Shown one piece after another: positions 1-7,058 of a stretch of 27,805 bases of DNA; the stretch's first letter is position 1, and each line of letters opens with the position of its first letter. Under the pieces are notes generated by a model. The model made no database searches, had not been told where the DNA came from, and was given only the letters and a program-made list of their open reading frames with translations. Source of the DNA: Actinomycetes bacterium (lineage in GTDB: Bacteria > Actinomycetota > Thermoleophilia > Solirubrobacterales > JACPNS01); the NCBI GenBank assembly GCA_023404495.1, contig JAEYBE010000010.1, positions 1 through 27,805 on the forward strand. Reading direction: 5' to 3'. A program made the position numbers and the translations under genes.

Positions 1-282
1 GCCTAGGCGTTGCTCGGCGAGTTGTTGCGATGAGCGCAGGGCCTCGTTGGTTGCGGCGAGCAGCATGTCCTGGAGCATTTCGAGGTCTTCTGGGTCGAGC
101 GCCTCCGGGTCGATCTTGATCTCCGTCACCTGTAGGTCGCCGGAGACCTTGACCTGCACCATGCCGCCGCCGGCCGAAGCCTCGACGATCTCGGTCTTGA
201 GCTTCTCCTGCTCGGCGGCCATCGCCACCTGGGCCTGCTGGAGCTGCTTCATCATCTTGTTGAGGTTGGGCTGCTGAGCCAC
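1..282 (-). CDS. ybaB: YbaB/EbfC nucleoid-associated protein (C-terminus cut by window edge)
   Basis: This is a small DNA-binding protein of the YbaB/EbfC family, usually a dimer linked to nucleoid structure and recombination. About 94 codons are visible and the C-terminus lies beyond position 1. The protein opens VAQQPNLNKMMKQLQQAQ, a helix rich in Q/K/M typical of the family. It continues with the conserved core ASAGGGMVQVKVSGDLQV and then KIDPEALDPEDLEMLQDML. The start is GTG at 282, chosen because AAGGAA lies just upstream and because the Met/Gln-rich N-terminus begins here. It follows dnaX on the same strand with a 21-bp gap. The dnaX-ybaB order is widely conserved in bacteria, often with recR next, which would lie outside this window. 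The identification is firm from both sequence and context. Confidence 0.93.
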   Translation of the reverse strand, partial: MAQQPNLNKMMKQLQQAQVAMAAEQEKLKTEIVEASAGGGMVQVKVSGDLQVTEIKIDPEALDPEDLEMLQDMLLAATNEALRSSQQLAEQRLG

Positions 283-303
283 GGGAGTTCCTTTCGAAGG
301 TCT

Positions 304-1950
304 TTACTCGGCGGTGCGCGCCACTTCGGTCGCGTCGAACTCTTCTTTGATCTTTGCCACCAGCTCGTCGGGGTCGATTCCGCTGCTTTCGCTCTGCTGG
401 GCGAGCGCCGGATTGAAGACCTCGTCGGGTATCGATTCAGTCTTCAGGGCAAACGCGAATCCGGTGGCGTCCTCGAGATGCTTGGCGATCAACTCGCGCT
501 TACCGGCCTGTTCGATCTGCTTGCGCTGAAAGCTTGCGGATTCCGGCACCGCGATCACCAGCGTGCGGCCGTCTACGGCGTGCGGCTTGGAGTTCTCCAG
601 CGCCGCGCCAAGACTCGGGCTCTCCTCGAGCAAAGTGCCAACGGCCGCATCCCAAGCCGCCGCAACGATCTCCACAGACGGCACCTCCTGGCTAATGGCA
701 GGTACGGCCGCCACCTCCACCACCGGCTCCGACTCAACCTCCACAACCGCCTCCGGCGCAACATCCTCCAAAGATGCAGCTTTGTCGTACGACAAAGCTG
801 CATCTTTGTTGGACTCGAGGGCTTCGATGCGGGCCATTAGGGCGCCGGGGTCTGAGTCGTCGGATGGGGCGGCTGCTTTGAAGAGCGCCAGTTCGAGCAG
901 CAAGCGCGGATCGCCTCCGCCGCGGGCTCGTTGGATCATGCTGGATAGCAGATCGAGCGTGTGCGCCGTGCGCTCTGGCGTGAACCGTTGCGACTGCTCA
1001 AGTAGCCGGGCAGACTGCTCCTCGGTCAGGCCGACCGCCGCCGGCGTCTCGCCAAGTGTCCGCGCGACCAGCAGATTGCGCATGTGTCCGGCGAGCTCGC
1101 GGGCGAAAGTCGCCATGTCCCGCCCGCTGTCGGCGAGTTCAGCAACCGCGACCAATACTCCGCGACGGTCCCCTGCGGCGATCGCGTCGGCTGTCGTCGT
1201 GAGCAACTCAAAGTCCGCGACGCCGAGCACGGCCTGGACATCCTCCGCACGGACGGTCGTGCCGCCATAGGTGACCAGTTGCTCAAGCGTGCCGAGTGCG
1301 TCGCGAAAAGAACCGGTGGCAGAACGGCCGATCATCGCGACAGCATCGTCACCGATCTCGATCTTCTCCGCGTCGGCCGCGCGCCGCACTGCCTGAGAGA
1401 GCTGCTCGACGGTCGGCCGCCGAAAGTCAAAGCGGTGGCAGCGGTCGGCCACGGTCGGCAGGACCTTGTTGGCCTCGGTCGTCGCGAGCACAAAAACCGT
1501 GTTCGGCGGCGGCTCCTCAAGCGTCTTCAAGAACGCATTCCACCCGGCGGTGGTGATCATGTGCGCCTCGTCGAGGATGTAGACCTTCCAGCCGCCCGTC
1601 GTGGGCGCCAGGGCGACCGATTCGATCAACTCACGGATGTCGTCGACCCCGTTGTGCGAGGCGGCGTCCATCTCGACGACGTCCAACGAAGTTCCGGCTG
1701 CAATCGCCTGCGCGGACGGGTCGTCGGCCGCAAAGTCCGAGGAGGGCCCACCGGCGGCATTCAACGCCGAGGCGAGGATCTTCGCCATCGAAGTCTTGCC
1801 GGTCCCGCGCGAGCCGACGAACAAATACGCGTGGTGAACGTTGTCCTGATCGACCGCGTTTTTCAGAGTGCGCACCACGTGCTCCTGGCCGATCACGTCG
1901 TCAAACGTGCGCGGACGGTGACGGCGGTAGAGAGAAGGAGCCCCGGACAT
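304..1950 (-). CDS. dnaX: DNA polymerase III subunit gamma/tau
   Basis: This is the clamp-loader ATPase of the replisome, 548 aa. Visible motifs are the N-terminal YRRHRPRTFDDVIGQ signature, Walker A GSRGTGKT (about 46-53), the DEAH Walker B box (127-130), sensor-I ATTEANK and the SRC-like DRCHRFDFRRP segment. After the AAA+ and collar domains (to about 370) comes an Ala/Glu/Val-rich linker and then a C-terminal tau-like domain. The ATG at 1950 is chosen because conserved homology starts there; an upstream extension would run into the divergent gene and has no family resemblance. Two oddities are visible. The four zinc-ligand Cys usually found between Walker A and B are replaced (A65, A74, D77, A80) with length preserved. 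A perfect palindrome also sits inside the linker (codons 381-394). I see no A-rich slippery site for a frameshifted gamma form. Confidence 0.96.
   Translation of the reverse strand: MSGAPSLYRRHRPRTFDDVIGQEHVVRTLKNAVDQDNVHHAYLFVGSRGTGKTSMAKILASALNAAGGPSSDFAADDPSAQAIAAGTSLDVVEMDAASHNGVDDIRELIESVALAPTTGGWKVYILDEAHMITTAGWNAFLKTLEEPPPNTVFVLATTEANKVLPTVADRCHRFDFRRPTVEQLSQAVRRAADAEKIEIGDDAVAMIGRSATGSFRDALGTLEQLVTYGGTTVRAEDVQAVLGVADFELLTTTADAIAAGDRRGVLVAVAELADSGRDMATFARELAGHMRNLLVARTLGETPAAVGLTEEQSARLLEQSQRFTPERTAHTLDLLSSMIQRARGGGDPRLLLELALFKAAAPSDDSDPGALMARIEALESNKDAALSYDKAASLEDVAPEAVVEVESEPVVEVAAVPAISQEVPSVEIVAAAWDAAVGTLLEESPSLGAALENSKPHAVDGRTLVIAVPESASFQRKQIEQAGKRELIAKHLEDATGFAFALKTESIPDEVFNPALAQQSESSGIDPDELVAKIKEEFDATEVARTAE
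769..808. repeat. Perfect 40-bp palindrome inside dnaX
   Basis: Each 20-base arm is the exact reverse complement of the other, with no loop; the left arm reads C followed by AAAGATGCAGCTTTGTCGT. It lies in frame within dnaX and encodes residues of about NKDAALSYDKAASL in the low-complexity linker before the tau-like domain. It is AT-richer than its surroundings. An in-frame palindrome in a tolerant linker resembles dispersed palindromic coding elements such as Rickettsia RPEs. I see no second copy in this window, so membership of a repeat family is only a hypothesis. Confidence 0.95.
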
Positions 1951-1986
1951 GCACAGCGAGCTTAATCGGCCCGCGCGATTGGCAAC

Positions 1987-1992
1987 TACCCT
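1987..1992 (+). promoter_or_regulatory. Possible -10 element for a leaderless transcript
   Basis: TACCCT fits the TANNNT -10 pattern and ends 9 nt before the ATG at 2002, so transcription could begin at or next to the start codon. There is no Shine-Dalgarno sequence in the 51-bp gap to the divergent dnaX gene, which agrees with a leaderless mRNA. No clear -35 element is seen. The call is weak. Confidence 0.28.
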
Positions 1993-2001
1993 GATTCCCC
2001 G

Positions 2002-3528
2002 ATGAACGGGCAACGGATCCGTCAATTCTTGGTGCCGCTGCTGTTCGTCCTCGGTGTGCCGCTCCTCTACTTCGCCGTTTACGGCCCGCCGTACCTCAAT
2101 TACGACGCGGCGTACTCGTTGCTGTGGGCGAGCGACATCGCCAGCGGCCACACGCCCGACTACAACGGCTTCATCGCGCCGACGCCGCACCCGCTCCAAA
2201 CATTTGTGAGCTTCCTCGCGCTGCCGCTGGGCACGGCGACCACCGGTGTGCTCGCCTGGCTCGTGATGCTCTGCTTTGGCGCGCTCTGCTGGGTGATCTA
2301 CCTGATCGGCAAGGAGCTCTTCAACGATTGGGTCGGGGTGCTCGCGGCGATCGTGATCATCACGCGGCCAGCGTTCGCCAAGAACGTCCTCGCCGCCTAC
2401 CAGGACATTCCGTTCATCCTCTTTGTCTGCTGGGCGCTACTGCTGGAGATAAAGCAACAGCGTCGCGGGGCGCCGGTGTTGGTGCTGCTGGCGCTGGCCG
2501 GACTGCTGCGGCCCGAAGCGTGGGTTCTCTCGGGGCTCTACTGGCTGTGGATGTGGCCTGCCCGCGACATGCGCGGCCGCGCGCTGCTGGCGCTGCTGGT
2601 CGCCTCGGCGCCGGTGCTCTGGGCGATCTCCGACTGGGCGATCACGGGCGATCTTCTCCATTCATTCCACGGGACCAGCGATCTTGCCGCGCAACTCGAT
2701 CGGCCGAGAAGCCCGCTCGTCGCGCCGTTCTGGACGCTGAAATTCTTCGCCTGGACGCTGCGCGAGCCTTTGATGATCGGAGTGCCGATCGGCCTTGTCT
2801 ATTGCTGGTTCTGCGCGCGGCGCGAGGGGCTGATTCTGTTCGGCATGGCCGTGTTGATGTCGATCATCTTCATCCTCACGACGGTCGGCGGCCTGCCATT
2901 GATTGCCCGTTACGTGCTCACACCGACCGTCCTGCTCGCGGTGATCTACGCCGCCGGTTGTCTTGGCTGGGTCTCGTTGCCCAGCGAGTTCCCGCGCCGC
3001 GAGACGTGGAAGTGGATCGGGATCGGCTCGCTCGCGCTCTCGATCGTCTTCATCCCCTGGTTCATCCCGATCGCCAGGGATCAGGCGCGCAAGATCGACA
3101 ATTACCAGACGATCCAGGGCGATCTGCGCGATCTCGCCCAGTCGCCGACCGTGCAGAAGTACAACCGATTGTGCGGCCGCATCTCGACAACCGACCACCG
3201 ACCGGTCCCGGCGTTTCGCTACGAACTGGACGGTCCTCCCGGCTCGGTCCAGTCAACCGGCAACAAGGAGACGCCGATGGCGGCGCTTGCGCTCTTTCCC
3301 GCCAATCGCGACATCGTCAATCGCTTCTACAGCGAGAAAGTGCCGAGGCTCACGCCGGCCGATTACGGCTTCACGGGCTACTCGGTGGTCTACGAATCCT
3401 GGGCATGGAAGATCTATGCCTCGCGGGCCTGCGTGGAGGCGGTTGCCGCGGGTCGCAAACTCGCCGGGTCGCAGAAGGCAGGCGACGCGATCTATAACCT
3501 GCGGCCCGATCCTCCGACTCCGAACTGA
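2002..3528 (+). CDS. GT-C-type membrane glycosyltransferase (ArnT/PMT-like)
   Basis: This is a 508-aa polytopic membrane protein. After a first membrane helix (about 8-27) there is an external loop with PPYLNYDAAYSLLWASDIASG. An acidic residue in this loop (here D35) is typical of GT-C glycosyltransferases that use polyprenyl-phosphate sugars (GT39/ArnT/PMT-like). About ten hydrophobic segments follow up to about residue 360. A soluble C-terminal part of about 140 residues has several aromatic residues and two Cys. The likely role is transferring a sugar from a lipid carrier to a cell-surface acceptor; donor and acceptor cannot be read from the sequence. The gene stands alone, divergent from dnaX and only 9 bp from the convergent protease gene. 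The family-level call is fairly safe, the specific enzyme is not. Confidence 0.7.
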   Translation: MNGQRIRQFLVPLLFVLGVPLLYFAVYGPPYLNYDAAYSLLWASDIASGHTPDYNGFIAPTPHPLQTFVSFLALPLGTATTGVLAWLVMLCFGALCWVIYLIGKELFNDWVGVLAAIVIITRPAFAKNVLAAYQDIPFILFVCWALLLEIKQQRRGAPVLVLLALAGLLRPEAWVLSGLYWLWMWPARDMRGRALLALLVASAPVLWAISDWAITGDLLHSFHGTSDLAAQLDRPRSPLVAPFWTLKFFAWTLREPLMIGVPIGLVYCWFCARREGLILFGMAVLMSIIFILTTVGGLPLIARYVLTPTVLLAVIYAAGCLGWVSLPSEFPRRETWKWIGIGSLALSIVFIPWFIPIARDQARKIDNYQTIQGDLRDLAQSPTVQKYNRLCGRISTTDHRPVPAFRYELDGPPGSVQSTGNKETPMAALALFPANRDIVNRFYSEKVPRLTPADYGFTGYSVVYESWAWKIYASRACVEAVAAGRKLAGSQKAGDAIYNLRPDPPTPN

Positions 3529-3537
3529 CGAATCAGC

Positions 3538-4980
3538 TCAGAAAGCGAGCGAGTAGGTGACGAGTTTCTTGTCGGTCCTCACCTCGACCCGCTTCTTCTT
3601 GTTCTTGCCGGAGATCGCTTTGATGCTGACCGATCCCCATGCCTGGGCGGATCGCCGGGATGTCGTCACGTAGATCCGCGGCACCGCGACGTAGCCGGAA
3701 GCTGAAGTTGACTGCCGCCTGGATTCGCAGACCGCGCGTTTGCCGTTCTCGCGGAAGCAGAGTGTCACCTTCCACTTGCCTTTCGGCATCGCCAGATTCG
3801 TCATCTTCACCGAGTTGCGAACGAACGGCGTCCCCGGCTCGAGCGCGCCGGTCGCTGCAACCGTCCCGAGGCTCTTGACGCGCCGACCCTTCTTGTAGAG
3901 GTAGAGCTTGTTGGTCGCCGTGCGCGCGGCCGGGTTGTCCGGGCTCGGATCGCTCGATGGAATTGCGGTGCAATAGGGGTCGGCGACCGAGCAGTCGACC
4001 AGGTACTTCGAGTTGAAGACGTTCCACTTCTTTGCCAGGTGCGAACCGGCACTCGGGCTGCTGTTGAAGTAGTCGTCGTTCTGGCAGTCGTACGCGTAGG
4101 CAATTCCCGCGGATCCTCCCGACGGACAGACGCCGGGGTTGTAGCCCGCGGCCTCGGGACTCCCGTCGGGATAACACATGACATCGAGCCCGTCCGTGCA
4201 GTGGCCCGCGCTGGTGGAGTTGGGCGCCGAGCCCTGGACCCCGCCCATCGTGTGCGTCATCTCATGCAGCAGGGCACGCGGAAGTTCGCCCGCGACCTCT
4301 TCGTCGAGCGGCCCTTCCGGGGTGGCGACATAGGCGACCAGCCCAGGCATGTTGTTGAAGTTGCCCGCGCCGGGCGAGTCGTCAAGTGCCATCTGCCCGA
4401 TCCCTGAGATGTAATCCGGAAACTCGAACTGGTCGAGCAGGAAGATGTAGTGACGCGGCGGTCCGCTGAGCGAGTCGGTAAACGACTCGAGCGCGTTCAT
4501 CGTCGCGTTGACATCGATCTCGTCATGCGAATCGAGGTAATCGCCGAGTCCCCCGGGGAGAGTCAGCGCCGAAATGTCGGCGTAGAGCGGGCCGCATGTC
4601 GTGCCGAGGTCGAGCGAGACGGTTCGCTTGCCGGCAGAGACGTTGATCAGGTAGGAATGAATCGTCGAAATGCTCTTCTGCAGCATGTTCGCCGCCGCCT
4701 CGAAGCGGTCAGGCGTGTCTGAGGCGCGCACGTAATAGAACTTGAACTTCGGCGCATCGTTGGCGACGGCGTTGACCGTTTGGTCGCTCTGCGATTTGGT
4801 CCCGCACCACGACTGTGGCAACCCGGCCTCGAGTTTGGAAACTTCTGGCTCCGGTGCCAGATCGCCCAGGTGAACGCGTTCGCCGTGGGTGTAGCGGACC
4901 TGCTCGCTGTCGCCGATGACAGTTGCGGCGGACGCCATGCAGGCGATCAGCAGCGCCGGCAGGAAGTATTGCTTGACCAT
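3538..4980 (-). CDS. Secreted metzincin-like zinc metallopeptidase, copy 1
   Basis: A 480-aa exported protein. The N-terminus MVKQYFLPALLIACMASAA is a signal peptide. Zinc-binding sequence HEMTHTMGGVQ lies at 239-249, followed by GHC (H260, candidate third ligand) and a DVMCY Met-turn at 266-270, the order expected of metzincin-type peptidases. Several Cys (59, 129, 261, 269, 285, 299, 330) suggest disulphides. The last 130 residues form a Lys/Arg-rich, probably beta-rich domain ending in a basic GKNKKKR run and a TYSLAF end. The ATG at 4980 is preferred over the in-frame GTG at 4998 because it gives exactly the length and N-terminal alignment of the neighbouring paralogue (5153-6595). Substrate is unknown. 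The third position of HExxHxxGxxQ is Gln rather than His/Asp, so the real third ligand needs structural confirmation. Confidence 0.8.
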   Translation of the reverse strand: MVKQYFLPALLIACMASAATVIGDSEQVRYTHGERVHLGDLAPEPEVSKLEAGLPQSWCGTKSQSDQTVNAVANDAPKFKFYYVRASDTPDRFEAAANMLQKSISTIHSYLINVSAGKRTVSLDLGTTCGPLYADISALTLPGGLGDYLDSHDEIDVNATMNALESFTDSLSGPPRHYIFLLDQFEFPDYISGIGQMALDDSPGAGNFNNMPGLVAYVATPEGPLDEEVAGELPRALLHEMTHTMGGVQGSAPNSTSAGHCTDGLDVMCYPDGSPEAAGYNPGVCPSGGSAGIAYAYDCQNDDYFNSSPSAGSHLAKKWNVFNSKYLVDCSVADPYCTAIPSSDPSPDNPAARTATNKLYLYKKGRRVKSLGTVAATGALEPGTPFVRNSVKMTNLAMPKGKWKVTLCFRENGKRAVCESRRQSTSASGYVAVPRIYVTTSRRSAQAWGSVSIKAISGKNKKKRVEVRTDKKLVTYSLAF

Positions 4981-4988
4981 GAAGTCGT

Positions 4989-5012
4989 GTATCGACACTC
5001 AGTCGGGTTACT
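4989..5012 (-). promoter_or_regulatory. Bipartite upstream motif shared by the two metallopeptidase genes (copy 1)
   Basis: On the minus strand this reads AGTAACCC, six bases, then GTGTCGATAC, ending 8 nt before the ATG at 4980. The same arrangement occurs before the paralogue at 6603-6626 with identical internal spacing. Preservation of these blocks amid diverged flanks suggests a promoter or operator. It could serve a non-housekeeping sigma factor, since neither block resembles TTGACA or TATAAT. Function is inferred. Confidence 0.4.
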
Positions 5013-5152
5013 GAAATCCTGCATCAGATCGCACTTGGCGATCTGTGGCCGGAAGCAGGCGCTGGTGAGGTACTCGCTGGCTCTGAGAGGGGCGGGCGAC
5101 ACGGCGTGCAACGGAAAGAACGGCGCCGTGTCGCCCAATTGACGGGACAGAC

Positions 5153-6595
5153 TCAGAATGCCAGCGAGTACTTGACCAGCTTTCTGTCGGTGCGAACCTC
5201 CGTGCGCTTCTTCTTGTTCTTGCCGGAGACCGCCTTGATGCTCACCGTGCCCCACGCAGCGGCTGAGCTCTGAGAAGTCGTGACATAAATTCGCGGCGTG
5301 CTGATGTAGCCGCTGGGTGAGGTCTTCACCCGCTTGCTCTCGCAAACGGCGCTGACTCCCTTTTCGCGGAAGCAGAGCATCAGCTTCCAGGTTCCCTTCG
5401 GCATCCGGAGCTTTGACATCTTCACCGAGTTGCGCACGAATGGCGTGCCGGGCTCCTTTGCGCCGGTCGCCGAGACCGTGCCGAGCTTCTTGCCGCGCTT
5501 GCCGTTCTTGTAGAGGTAGAGGTTGTTAGTCGCGGTGCGCGCCGCGGGGTTCTTTGGCGTGGGATCGCTCGACGGAACGACCGTGCAGTAGGGGTCGGAG
5601 CTCTCGCACTTGACGAGGTACTTCGAGTTGTAGACGTTCCACTTGTTCGCCAGATATGAATCCGGTGCCGGGTTCGAACTGAAGTAGTCGTTGTTGTTGC
5701 AGTCGAACGCGAAGTACATCCCGGCCATCTCCGGCGGTGAGCAGACACCCGAGCTGTAGCCAGCGGACTCTGGACTGCCGTCTGAGTAACACATGATGTC
5801 CAGGCCGTCCTTGCAGTGGCCGGCACTGGTCGCGTTGGGGGCAGAAGGTTGGACGGCGCCGATCGTGTGCGACATCTCGTGAAGCAGGGCGCGCGGCACC
5901 TGACTGTTGACGGACTGGTTGATCGAGCCCTCCGGGGTGGCGACGTAGGCGATCGCCCCGGGGCGGTTGTTGTAATTGGTGATCCCCGGGGAATCGTCGA
6001 GCGCCATCACGCCGATCCCAGAGATGTAGCTGGGCGCCTCAAACTGGTCGAGCACGAAGATGTAGTGACGCGGCGGTCCGTCGATCGATTCCGAGAACGA
6101 CTGCAGGTCGCCAATCGTCTTGTTGACGTTGATCTGACCGTCCTTGTCGAGGTAACTCGCGAGCGTTCCCGGGAGCGTGAGTGCGCCGATGTCGGCGTAG
6201 AGCGGACCACAGGTGGTTCCGAGATCCAGCGAGACGGTGCGCTTGCCGCCTGACGCTTGCAGCATGAAGGCGTGGAGCGTCGAGATGCTCTTCTGCATCA
6301 TGTTGGCGACAAGTTCAAAGCGATCGGCCATGTCGGACGCCCGTACATAGAAGAACTTGAACTTCGGCGAATGGTCAGATGTGGCGTTCACTGTCTGGTC
6401 GACAGTCGATTTCGTGCCGCACCAAGTCTGGGGAAGCCCAGACTCAAGCGCCGAAACTTGGAGTGGCGCAGGAGCATCGGCGGCGCGAACGCGCTCAGTG
6501 TGGGTGTATCGAAAATCCTTGGAATCGCTGGCGAGGGCAGTAACTGAAACCATGCAAGCGATCAGCAGAGTTGGGAATACGTACCGCTTCAACAT
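5153..6595 (-). CDS. Secreted metzincin-like zinc metallopeptidase, copy 2
   Basis: A 480-aa paralogue of the downstream gene (3538-4980), the same length and clearly similar along its whole extent. The signal peptide is MLKRYVFPTLLIACMVSVTALA. The zinc site HEMSHTIGAVQ is at 239-249, with GHC at 259-261 and Met-turn DIMCY at 266-270. Mid-region blocks such as VSLDLGTTCGPLYADI and GPPRHYIF are shared with copy 1. The C-terminal basic domain again ends GKNKKKR...KYSLAF. The genes lie head-to-tail with a 172-bp gap, so this is a tandem duplication. Each copy keeps its own upstream motif, which suggests separate transcription rather than one operon. Both copies retain all motif residues, so both are probably active. 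The substrate is unknown; secretion and disulphides point to an extracellular or wall-associated role. Confidence 0.8.
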   Translation of the reverse strand: MLKRYVFPTLLIACMVSVTALASDSKDFRYTHTERVRAADAPAPLQVSALESGLPQTWCGTKSTVDQTVNATSDHSPKFKFFYVRASDMADRFELVANMMQKSISTLHAFMLQASGGKRTVSLDLGTTCGPLYADIGALTLPGTLASYLDKDGQINVNKTIGDLQSFSESIDGPPRHYIFVLDQFEAPSYISGIGVMALDDSPGITNYNNRPGAIAYVATPEGSINQSVNSQVPRALLHEMSHTIGAVQPSAPNATSAGHCKDGLDIMCYSDGSPESAGYSSGVCSPPEMAGMYFAFDCNNNDYFSSNPAPDSYLANKWNVYNSKYLVKCESSDPYCTVVPSSDPTPKNPAARTATNNLYLYKNGKRGKKLGTVSATGAKEPGTPFVRNSVKMSKLRMPKGTWKLMLCFREKGVSAVCESKRVKTSPSGYISTPRIYVTTSQSSAAAWGTVSIKAVSGKNKKKRTEVRTDRKLVKYSLAF

Positions 6596-6602
6596 GAGGT
6601 AC

Positions 6603-6626
6603 GTATCGGCACAACATTGGGTGACT
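6603..6626 (-). promoter_or_regulatory. Bipartite upstream motif shared by the two metallopeptidase genes (copy 2)
   Basis: The minus-strand reading is AGTCACCC, six bases, then GTGCCGATAC, ending 7 nt before the ATG at 6595. It matches the element at 4989-5012 in block sequence and spacing. The surrounding 6596-6700 stretch is AT-richer than the genes, as expected of a promoter region. Confidence 0.4.
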
Positions 6627-6700
6627 ACAAATAAGGATTAAGACATTTGGCCAACTAGCCAGTAATCAAAATTAGGGTACTTAGCGACCAGGCTGGGACT

Positions 6701-6718
6701 GGGATTGCGGGAAATCCC
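6701..6718 (-). terminator. Short hairpin downstream of tRNA-Val
   Basis: A 6-bp perfect stem (GGGATT / AATCCC) with a 6-base loop lies 5 bp past the 3' end of the tRNA. No T-run follows, so it may be a weak GC-type terminator or an RNA processing signal. Confidence 0.3.
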
Positions 6719-6722
6719 TGAA

Positions 6723-6794
6723 TGGGCGCGGCGGGTTTCGAACCTGCGACCTCTCGCGTGTGAGGCGAGCGCTCTCCCACTGAGCTACGCGCCC
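6723..6794 (-). tRNA. tRNA-Val (anticodon CAC)
   Basis: The minus strand folds as a full cloverleaf of 72 nt with a perfect 7-bp acceptor stem GGGCGCG/CGCGCCC. The D-arm is GCTC-AGTGGGA-GAGC and the anticodon arm CTCGC-CTCACAC-GCGAG. The CAC anticodon reads GUG. The T-loop is TTCGAAA with discriminator A; CCA is not encoded. One T-stem pair is an A-C mismatch (GCAGG against CCCGC), unusual but probably tolerated. Confidence 0.95.
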
Positions 6795-6910
6795 GAGCTT
6801 TGATCGCAGATGCGATCCGTCGGAGCGTCGGAGTCTAGATCAGTTTCGCCGGTTAACATCGAGCTTCGCTGGTCCGTCGATAGCGGCGGCATGCGGGTAT
6901 TGGCGTCGAT

Positions 6911-7010
6911 GGCCGGGTCCCGCGCGGCGAGCGCGTGTGAACCAGGTCAGGTCCGGAAGGAAGCAGCCTTAAGCAATGTCGTTCGGGCGCCGCGGTCAAG
7001 CCTGGCAGGA
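6911..7010 (+). ncRNA. ffs: Signal recognition particle RNA, small bacterial (4.5S-like) type
   Basis: The conserved SRP domain IV core is present at about 6941-6966, with GGTCAGGTCCGGAAGGAAGC containing the asymmetric loop and GGAA tetraloop bound by Ffh. Outer helices support the fold: GCCGGGT (6912-6918) pairs with GCCTGGC (7000-7006) with wobbles, and CGCGGCG pairs with CGCCGCG. About 100 nt is the expected size of the short form without an Alu domain. The exact 5' and 3' ends are estimates from pairing. No convincing terminator follows; the pabC start lies about 50 bp downstream. Confidence 0.93.
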
Positions 7011-7043
7011 GTCGGTACCCGCATGCGGCCACTCTCGACTCGG

Positions 7044-7049
7044 TAGGTT
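7044..7049 (+). promoter_or_regulatory. Possible -10 element for leaderless pabC transcript
   Basis: TAGGTT (TANNNT pattern) ends 9 nt before the pabC ATG, and no Shine-Dalgarno sequence is visible. This is compatible with transcription starting at the start codon. Read-through from the SRP RNA is an alternative. Confidence 0.3.
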
Positions 7050-7058
7050 CCGGCTCCC

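Noticed and set aside
700..1000. Programmed frameshift site producing a short gamma form of DnaX
   Set aside because: No A-AAA-AAG or long A/T run is found near the palindrome; a hairpin without a slippery site is not enough.
1951..2199. N-terminal extension of dnaX by about 83 residues
   Set aside because: It runs antisense into the divergent glycosyltransferase gene, is Arg/Val-rich without family resemblance, and conserved DnaX sequence begins at the ATG at 1950.
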